In this document: positions 1 through 4,037 of the stretch, piece after piece | Position numbering within the stretch: the stretch's first letter is position 1 | Layout: every line of letters begins with the position of its first letter | Notes under the pieces: generated by a model | Told to the model about the DNA's origin: nothing | Seen by the model: the letters and a program-made list of their open reading frames with translations, nothing else | Database searches by the model: none | Program-made: the position numbers and the translations under genes | Assembly (NCBI GenBank): GCA_964371055.1 | Contig: CAYJLF010000041.1 | Coordinates: 1-5,263 of the forward strand | DNA length: 5,263 nt | Source: CAYJLF01 sp964371055 | GTDB taxonomy: Bacteria; Eisenbacteria; RBG-16-71-46; CAIMUX01 | Direction of reading: 5' to 3'

Positions 1-934
1 GAGCGGGAGCACGACGACGGAGACGGACTCGGTGACGGTAACGGTCGATCGGACGGGCTTGAGCGCGGGCAACTACTCCGGGACCGTCACGGTGACGCCG
101 GGGATAGAGAGTCCGCAGACGGTGGCGGTCACCATGAGCGTGTCAGGTGGAGGCGGGGGTGGCGGGTTCGTCCTCGTCCAGCCCGGCACCTTCACGATGG
201 GAAGCCCGGCCGACGAGCCGGGAAGGGACTCCAACGAAACCCAGCACGCGGTGACGTTGACGAAGGCGTTCTATGTCGCGACCACCGAGGTGACGCAGTC
301 GGACTGGCAATCGGTGATGGGGTGGAACGACTCGGCCTTCCCGGGGGCGAATCGCCCGGTGGAGCAGGTGACCTGGTACGACTGCGTGAGCTACTGCAAC
401 CAGCGTTCGACGCGGGACGGGTACACCCCTGCCTACACGATCACCAACGCGGGCTACAATGACAACCACATGACAAGCGCGACGGTGACGTGGAACCAGG
501 GGGCGAACGGCTACCGTCTCTTGACCGAGGCGGAGTGGGAGTATGCGTGCCGGGCGACCAGTCAGGCGGCCTTCTGTAACGGGACGATCACGAACATCTA
601 CTGCTCTCCCCTCGACCCGAACCTCGACCAGGTCGGCTGGTACTGCGGAAATGCCGGCAGCACAACGCATGATGTGGGGGGCAAGGCAGCGAATGCCTGG
701 GGTCTGAAGGACATGCACGGCAATGTGTACGAGTGGTGCTGGGACAGGTATGCGACATATCCTGCGGGTCCGGTGACGGATCCGGCTGGCCCCGCGTCGG
801 GGTCCTTTCGCGTCGCTCGGGGCGGGAGCTGGCTCTACTCCGCGGACATCTGCCGCTCCGCCTACCGGATAATCGTCTACCTGAACTACCGCGGCAGCAT
901 TCTCGGCCTGCGTCTCGCGAGGACGGCCCCGTGA
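1..934 (+). CDS. Secreted Ig/BACON-like plus SUMF1/FGE-sulfatase domain protein, 5' end outside window
   Basis: The frame is open to the left edge, so the gene starts upstream. The GTG at 32 lies inside a beta-strand pattern and is not a credible start. Residue numbers below count from that GTG. Residues 1-37 (DRTGLSAGNYSGTVTVTPG) resemble a BACON/Ig-like surface domain. G39-G45 form a seven-glycine linker. Residues 46-297 are a full FGE-sulfatase fold, with MVxxGxFxMGS-like FVLVQPGTFTMGS, TEVTQSDWQSVMG, RPVEQVTWYDCVSYCN, YRLLTEAEWEYACRA, GLKDMHGNVYEW, VARGGSW, CRSAYR and terminal GLRLAR. Eight cysteines in the domain suggest an oxidised, extracytoplasmic location. Between GGSW and CRSAYR, where true formylglycine-generating enzymes carry the catalytic cysteine pair, only LYSADI is present. 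I therefore infer a non-catalytic, binding or structural SUMF1-like protein rather than a sulfatase maturase. The C-terminus is complete (TGA at 932-934). The domain call is secure; the ligand and role are unknown. Confidence 0.9.
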   Translation, partial: SGSTTTETDSVTVTVDRTGLSAGNYSGTVTVTPGIESPQTVAVTMSVSGGGGGGGFVLVQPGTFTMGSPADEPGRDSNETQHAVTLTKAFYVATTEVTQSDWQSVMGWNDSAFPGANRPVEQVTWYDCVSYCNQRSTRDGYTPAYTITNAGYNDNHMTSATVTWNQGANGYRLLTEAEWEYACRATSQAAFCNGTITNIYCSPLDPNLDQVGWYCGNAGSTTHDVGGKAANAWGLKDMHGNVYEWCWDRYATYPAGPVTDPAGPASGSFRVARGGSWLYSADICRSAYRIIVYLNYRGSILGLRLARTAP

Positions 935-1271
935 TCCACTGCTCTCATACACGTGGCGGTTTGCGCGCACGCTGGGGCGCAACGGTTCGAGGCCGTCGAA
1001 CGAACGAAGCTCGAACCCGCCCTGAGCCCGCGAATCAGGCGTGGCCGTCGCGGAATTCCGTTCTCTGCGACGAAGTCGTGAACGCGAGCGTGCCGGGAGG
1101 AGGGCGGACGGGACGGAGTGGGGAATCTGGGTGGCGGGGTCTACGTGGAGCACGACGTGTGCGACACAGTCGCGAAACGCCTCGCGGCTGGTTCTTCGAG
1201 GGTAGCTTCGGCCGCTTCTAGCCAGCCATCCTCGGCGGAGTCATCCGTTTTGCCTCACTCCCGGCGCGGCA

Positions 1272-1300
1272 TTCCAACCCCGCCCGACTTCCGGTATGCT
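1272..1300 (+). promoter_or_regulatory. Weak sigma70-like promoter upstream of the 1408 stub
   Basis: TTCCAA (1272-1277, 3 of 6 to consensus) and TATGCT (1295-1300, 4 of 6) are separated by 17 bp. The predicted transcript would start about 100 nt before the ATG at 1408. The match is modest and could be chance; its position in front of a strong ribosome site is the main support. Confidence 0.3.
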
Positions 1301-1394
1301 CTGTTTCGGATTCAAGTGAGCACCTTCGACTGGCGGAGTTCCCGCGCCGCCTGCGATCGGGACCGGCAGTCGGGCCGTTGCGCGTTGGCCATCC

Positions 1395-1400
1395 AGGAGG
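1395..1400 (+). promoter_or_regulatory. Perfect Shine-Dalgarno site for the ATG at 1408
   Basis: AGGAGG is followed by a 7-nt spacer (ttctgcc) and ATG. It is the best ribosome site in the window and the reason to treat 1408 as a genuine former start codon rather than the in-frame upstream start at 1378. Confidence 0.55.
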
Positions 1401-1407
1401 TTCTGCC

Positions 1408-1563
1408 ATGAGATCGTGCTTTCCATGTTCCGTCCTGGCGGCGGCGCGCCGGGCGGATTTCCTGCTCCGGCGGGCCCGCGGAACGGAGTCATCCATGCGG
1501 ATCAACCGCCAACGTGGCGGCGTACGCTCTGGGCTCACCCCGTACTCCGCGAAAACACCTTGA
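1408..1563 (+). pseudogene. Stub of an unidentified gene, apparently interrupted by the insertion sequence
   Basis: The 51-codon frame starts MRSCFPCSVLAAA behind a perfect AGGAGG. That is a basic residue followed by a short apolar stretch, which could be the beginning of a signal peptide, but the frame then becomes arginine-rich (RRADFLLRRARG) and unlike any secreted protein I know. The first 44 codons are outside the insertion sequence. The left terminal repeat starts exactly at codon 45, and the TGA at 1561-1563 lies just inside the element. No continuation of the gene is recognisable on the other side (2900 onward). It may be a gene truncated by the insertion and degraded by a frameshift, or a small unrecognised gene. 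Function cannot be assigned. Confidence 0.3.
1540..1559 (+). repeat. Left terminal inverted repeat of the insertion sequence
   Basis: It begins CCGTACTCCGCGAA and matches the reverse complement of 2880-2899 at 18 of 20 positions; the two mismatches are at repeat positions 15 and 18. Similarity stops abruptly on both sides. Confidence 0.7.
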
Positions 1564-1728
1564 GGAACGTTCTTCGGCCATAGCGGACAGGCCGGAAGTC
1601 CCGGACGACCCGTGATGGGGACGGGGCGGGCGTCCGCGAACGCGGTCAGAGACCTGCCCAACGTCGGGCCTGGAGCCGGGCATGGGCGTCCCGCCAGAGG
1701 GTCGGGAAGCGAGTCGTCGAACGGAGAC

Positions 1729-2826
1729 CTACGCCGCGAGGCGGTAGTCGTGGATCACTCCGCCGAGGACGGGAAGCGCGACGAGTCGCCCGCGATCCGG
1801 CGGCATCCTCCGCAGCTCCGGGTAGGGATCCGGAATCGCGTGGATCGCCTGCGAAGGCCGGGCGCCGTTGTAATACGTGATGAACTCCGTGGCTGTCCGG
1901 CGAACGTGGTCGACGCTGAGGAATATGAAGTGGTCCAGCGCCTCGTCGCGCAGGGTCCGCATGAACCTCTCGACGTGGGGGCTGGCGTTCGGCGCTCCGT
2001 ACGGAATCGGCAGGCCCTCGATCCCGATGACCTCGCCCAGCCAACGATCGAGATGGCAACGGTAGCTGCGCTTTCGATCATTGCCCTCGACCGTGGTGCG
2101 TCTCCCGAACTGGCCGAAGATGCCGTCGTTGTCGTGGATGAGGAAGCGGGGAGTCTGTCCCGATGCCGTCGCTTCCCGGATCTGCTGCTTGACCCAGGCC
2201 AGGGTCGGGCTGGTCGTCACGTTCGCGTGGACGATACGCCGGGAGCCGATCTCCATGATCACGAAGACGTAGACGACGGCGAAGAAGGCGGTGTGCTGGA
2301 TGAGGAAGTCACAGGCCCAGACCTCCTTGGCGTGGTTTTGAATGAAGGTGCGCCAGGTCTGCTTCCCACGAGGTGGCCTCTGGCGCGGCACGATGTATCG
2401 GCGGATCGTGCTGGCGGAATGGTGGAAGCCGAACTTGGCGTCGAACTCCTCCGCGATCCTGTCCTCGCCCCACTCGGGGTGGTCGCTGGAGATCCGGCGG
2501 ATGAAGGCGATGTGAGTTCGGGGAATCCGAGGACGGCCGACCTTACCGGACGTCGCCCGTCGACGCCAGAAGAGCCTGAATCCCTGATGGTGCCAGGAGA
2601 CCACGGTCTCGGGCTTGACCATGAGCAGGGCTCGCTCCCAGCCGGACCACAGCCGCCGGAGCAGGACCCAGAAGACCCGATCGCGGGATCGGATCCTCGG
2701 ATGCTTCTGATTCCGCTGGTAGATCGTGAGTTGCTGGCGCAGGGCCACGTTTTCCAGGGCCAGAGTGGCCCGAGACCTGAGCGCGGCCCGAAGGAAGGCG
2801 AAGAGAGCCGATAGAAGTGTTCCCAT
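1729..2826 (-). CDS. Transposase with HTH and rve (DDE) integrase core
   Basis: This 365-aa protein catalyses cut/paste or copy transposition of the surrounding element. N-terminal residues 22-90 (ALENVALRQQL, RDRVFWVLLRRLWSGWERALLMVKPETVVSWHHQGFRLFWRR) are the signature of a widespread group of integrase-core transposases. Residues 96-145 (GRPRIPRTHIAFIRRISSDHPEWGEDRI) are the HTH region. The catalytic core has D173 (WACDFL), D232 (LIHDNDGIFG) and E286 (NASPHVERFMRTLRDE), followed by LDHFIFLSVDHVRR and a C-terminal ITYYNGARPSQAIHAIPDPYPELR. All three acidic residues and the full length are present, with no frameshift. D232 and E286 are separated by 53 residues because of an insertion rich in polar residues (about 243-262), wider than the usual 35. 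No Shine-Dalgarno precedes the ATG; TACGCT lies 11 bp upstream on the minus strand and might serve as a -10. The start at 2826 is the first in frame that gives the conserved N-terminus. Confidence 0.93.
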   Translation of the reverse strand: MGTLLSALFAFLRAALRSRATLALENVALRQQLTIYQRNQKHPRIRSRDRVFWVLLRRLWSGWERALLMVKPETVVSWHHQGFRLFWRRRATSGKVGRPRIPRTHIAFIRRISSDHPEWGEDRIAEEFDAKFGFHHSASTIRRYIVPRQRPPRGKQTWRTFIQNHAKEVWACDFLIQHTAFFAVVYVFVIMEIGSRRIVHANVTTSPTLAWVKQQIREATASGQTPRFLIHDNDGIFGQFGRRTTVEGNDRKRSYRCHLDRWLGEVIGIEGLPIPYGAPNASPHVERFMRTLRDEALDHFIFLSVDHVRRTATEFITYYNGARPSQAIHAIPDPYPELRRMPPDRGRLVALPVLGGVIHDYRLAA

Positions 2827-2879
2827 ACGATCGGAGAGCGTATCACTGGCGGTGTAGAACGGCAGGGATCCTGGGCTCC

Positions 2880-2899
2880 GGGGTCTTCGCGGAGTACGG
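2880..2899 (-). repeat. Right terminal inverted repeat of the insertion sequence
   Basis: The reverse complement reads CCGTACTCCGCGAAGACCCC and pairs with the left repeat at 1540-1559. It lies 53 bp upstream of the transposase start and ends two bases before the putative -35 box of the toxin-antitoxin operon. Confidence 0.7.
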
Positions 2900-2901
2900 C
2901 C

Positions 2902-2931
2902 TTGGCCGAACCAGCCCGGCTGGGGTATCCT
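2902..2931 (+). promoter_or_regulatory. Putative promoter of the MNT-HEPN operon, leaderless
   Basis: TTGGCC (2902-2907) and TATCCT (2926-2931) are spaced by 18 bp. The -10 ends 6 bases before the ATG at 2938, so transcription would begin at or next to the start codon. No Shine-Dalgarno sequence is seen upstream of that ATG, which fits leaderless translation. The -35 box is just outside the IS end, so the insertion left the core promoter intact. This is inference from motif and spacing only. Confidence 0.45.
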
Positions 2932-2937
2932 GAGCCC

Positions 2938-3255
2938 ATGTCGTCGCCGGTCTTGAATCTCGAGGACGCCCTCCTGCGCATCGCGCAGCGCGAGCGGGAG
3001 ATACGCGCTCTGGGCGTTGGCCGATTGGCGCTCTTTGGTTCCGTGCTGCGTGGCACGCCGCGCGCAGGAAGCGACGTGGACATGCTTGTGCAGTTCGAGC
3101 CCGGCATGAAGTCCTACGACCGCTTCCTGGCCCTCTCCGAGTTGCTCGAGAATTGCCTCGGACGCCGGGTGGAGTTGGTCACCACGGAGGCGCTGTCGCC
3201 GATCATCGGACCACGCATCCTCGAGCAGGCGGAAGATGTCCTTCGAGCCGCGTGA
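2938..3255 (+). CDS. mntA: MNT-domain nucleotidyltransferase antitoxin (MntA type)
   Basis: A 105-aa minimal nucleotidyltransferase. Residues 24-54 carry the family signature: G34-S35, ten residues, then D46-V-D48 (GSX10DXD), the metal- and nucleotide-binding site. E79 in RRVELVTTEAL is in place for the third acidic residue. The length is normal for MntA-type proteins. In characterised MntA-HepT systems this enzyme transfers AMP from ATP onto a tyrosine of the HEPN toxin and so neutralises it; with all catalytic residues present, the same role is inferred here. The start is set at ATG 2938, which gives the usual short N-terminus behind a -10 box; an in-frame TTG at 2902 would overlap the promoter. 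The stop overlaps the toxin start by 20 bp, indicating translational coupling. Confidence 0.9.
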   Translation: MSSPVLNLEDALLRIAQREREIRALGVGRLALFGSVLRGTPRAGSDVDMLVQFEPGMKSYDRFLALSELLENCLGRRVELVTTEALSPIIGPRILEQAEDVLRAA

Positions 3256-3571
3256 CTACCTGCGCCACATTCTGGCGGAGGTCGAGTACCTCGTCGCAGC
3301 GAGTACCGGGATATCCTATGAGCGATTCGCGGCCGACGAGACGCTCCGCCGGGCCTTCGTACGAAGCCTGGAGATCATCGGCGAAGCGGCGAAGAAGGTC
3401 CCTGAGGACTTCCGGAAGGACCATCCGGAGGTCGAGTGGCGCGGCATGGCCTCGATGCGCGACCGACTCATCCATGACTACTTCGGCGTTGATTACGAAC
3501 TCGTGTGGGACGTCGTGCAGCGGCGTGTGCCCGAACTCAGGTCCCGAATCGCGGAGATTCTCGAGAGGTAG
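3236..3571 (+). CDS. hepT: HEPN-domain toxin (HepT type, DUF86 family)
   Basis: A 111-aa all-helical HEPN protein. The catalytic RX4HXY motif is intact: R75-DRLI-H80-D-Y82, within MASMRDRLIHDYFGVDYELVW. The block SLEIIGEAAKKVPEDFRKDHPEVEWRGM is typical of the DUF86/HepT family. Known relatives are ribonucleases, reported to act on tRNA or mRNA, whose activity is blocked when the partner MNT enzyme adenylylates the motif tyrosine; Y82 would be that target. The ATG lies 20 bp inside the end of the antitoxin gene, preceded by a GGAAG/AGGCGG purine stretch, so the pair is a single operon. All key residues are present and I infer a functional toxin. Such pairs act in plasmid or island stability and phage defence; which applies here is not visible. 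Confidence 0.9.
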   Translation: MSFEPRDYLRHILAEVEYLVAASTGISYERFAADETLRRAFVRSLEIIGEAAKKVPEDFRKDHPEVEWRGMASMRDRLIHDYFGVDYELVWDVVQRRVPELRSRIAEILER

Positions 3572-3617
3572 ACGTCGGCGGACCGTCCTTCCCTCGGCCT
3601 GACCACGGATGCGGACA

Positions 3618-3633
3618 GCGGAGAGTCCTCCGC
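3618..3633 (+). terminator. Hairpin after the toxin gene, possible terminator
   Basis: GCGGAG, loop AGTC, CTCCGC: a perfect 6-bp stem starting 46 bp after the toxin stop codon. No T-run follows, so it is not a canonical intrinsic terminator; it may be a weak terminator or protect the 3' end. Confidence 0.3.
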
Positions 3634-3699
3634 ACACCGTCTCCCCCGGGGAGCCATCTTCTCCGACCACGAGTCTGCGCGGTCGGGTGGCATCGAGAG

Positions 3700-3727
3700 G
3701 ACCCCGGTGGCTGATGTCGCCGGGGTC
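3700..3727 (+). terminator. GC-rich hairpin, possible terminator
   Basis: GACCCCGG (3700-3707) pairs perfectly with CCGGGGTC (3720-3727) across a 12-nt loop, and a GAG/CTC extension is possible if one G bulges. It is the strongest stem between the toxin and the LVIVD gene. There is no T-tract behind it, so the terminator call is tentative. Confidence 0.35.
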
Positions 3728-3916
3728 TCGCTATACCCGCAACTTGTCGCGGGATTCGCGGCTGCATGATGGTGCCGTGGGGGACATCGTTCGGGCCGGG
3801 TGTTAACCGGAGAACGGGACGGGAGGGGCGGATCGGGCGGTCTCGGTCGCCGACTCTCTCCCTCTCGGTTCTCTCGGGCGAGGTGGTTAACGAGCCCGTC
3901 CCGGTTGGGGTACCAG

Positions 3917-3926
3917 ACCGTACGGT
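3917..3926 (+). promoter_or_regulatory. Perfect 10-bp palindrome, possible operator
   Basis: ACCGTACGGT lies 15 bp upstream of the -35 box of the LVIVD gene, a position suited to a dimeric regulator. A single palindrome of this length can occur by chance, and no regulator gene is present nearby. Confidence 0.25.
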
Positions 3927-3941
3927 TTACGAAATCCTCCC

Positions 3942-3970
3942 TGGACCTGACCCTCAGTCTCCCGTATAGT
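3942..3970 (+). promoter_or_regulatory. Sigma70-type promoter of the LVIVD-repeat gene
   Basis: TGGACC (3942-3947, 4 of 6 to TTGACA) and TATAGT (3965-3970, 5 of 6 to TATAAT) are separated by the ideal 17 bp. The predicted start near 3977 gives a leader of about 60 nt to the ATG at 4038, with a hairpin at its very 5' end. It is the best promoter match I see in the window. Confidence 0.55.
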
Positions 3971-3980
3971 CATTCCGCGC

Positions 3981-4005
3981 AGCTGTCGGTGCTCAATCGA
4001 CAGCT
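3981..4005 (+). other. 5'-leader hairpin of the LVIVD-repeat gene
   Basis: AGCTGTCG (3981-3988), a 9-nt loop, CGACAGCT (3998-4005): a perfect 8-bp stem a few bases after the predicted transcription start and 32 bp before the start codon. It leaves the ribosome site free. It could stabilise the mRNA 5' end or be an operator; neither can be decided from sequence. Confidence 0.4.
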
Positions 4006-4037
4006 CCTGGTCGGCAGATCGAAAGGGCGGATGGGCC

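Larger units (their letters stand above)
935..1407. other. Intergenic stretch with no convincing gene
   Basis: About 470 bp without a supportable gene. A short inverted repeat lies 50 bp after the upstream stop: ggttcga (984-990) can pair with tcgaac (996-1001) or, over a longer loop, with tcgaacc (1011-1017). It has no T-run, so it is at best a weak terminator for the upstream gene. A frame open from 1118 to 1411 has no ribosome site and no recognisable motif. A promoter-like pair lies at 1272-1300. Confidence 0.5.
1540..2899 (-). mobile_element. Insertion sequence, about 1.36 kb, single rve-type DDE transposase
   Basis: The element is bounded by 20-bp inverted repeats (left 1540-1559, right 2880-2899) matching at 18 of 20 positions. 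It contains one transposase gene on the minus strand. Between the transposase stop and the left end are about 170 bp of non-coding sequence; between its start and the right end are 53 bp. No clear target duplication is seen: the flanks tgggctcacc and ccttggccga share only a CC dinucleotide. The boundaries come from the inverted repeats alone, so a few bases either way are possible. The transposase frame is intact, so the copy may be active or recent. I do not assign an IS family; the closest architecture is the IS481/IS3-like rve superfamily. Confidence 0.75.
3572..4037. other. Intergenic region with structured elements and the LVIVD-gene promoter
   Basis: About 465 bp with no supportable gene. 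The short frames here (3609-3806, 3766-3969) have no ribosome site or recognisable motif. It contains three hairpins (3618-3633, 3700-3727, 3981-4005), a 10-bp palindrome (3917-3926) and a promoter (3942-3970). An additional pair of long-range inverted arms, cgggacggg (3815-3823) and cccgtcccg (3895-3903), may be chance in such GC-rich DNA. Confidence 0.5.

Noticed and set aside
984..1017. GGTTCGA with flanking complement as part of a tRNA T-arm
   Set aside because: No acceptor, D-arm or anticodon arm can be fitted around it; it is only a small inverted repeat.
143..1153. Minus-strand frame of 336 aa across the FGE-domain gene
   Set aside because: It is antisense to a clear FGE domain, has no motif, and is rich in R, A, P and H as expected for a GC-rich shadow frame.
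1118..1411. Plus-strand frame of 97 aa ending in an ATGA overlap with the 1408 start
   Set aside because: No ribosome site, no recognisable domain and random-looking composition; the overlap is likely accidental.
1612..2814. Plus-strand frame of 400 aa across the transposase
   Set aside because: It is antisense to a full DDE transposase with conserved catalytic residues; its composition (D, E, G, P, R) is that of an antisense shadow.
2259..3107. Minus-strand frame of 282 aa spanning the transposase start, IS end and antitoxin
   Set aside because: It overlaps two confident genes in other frames and crosses the IS boundary; low-complexity S/R/P composition.
2902..3255. Alternative TTG start for the antitoxin at 2902
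   Set aside because: It would add twelve residues not needed by the MNT fold, has no ribosome site and overlaps the putative promoter.
3203..3670. Minus-strand frame of 155 aa across the HEPN toxin
   Set aside because: Antisense to a protein with an intact RX4HXY motif; no motif of its own.
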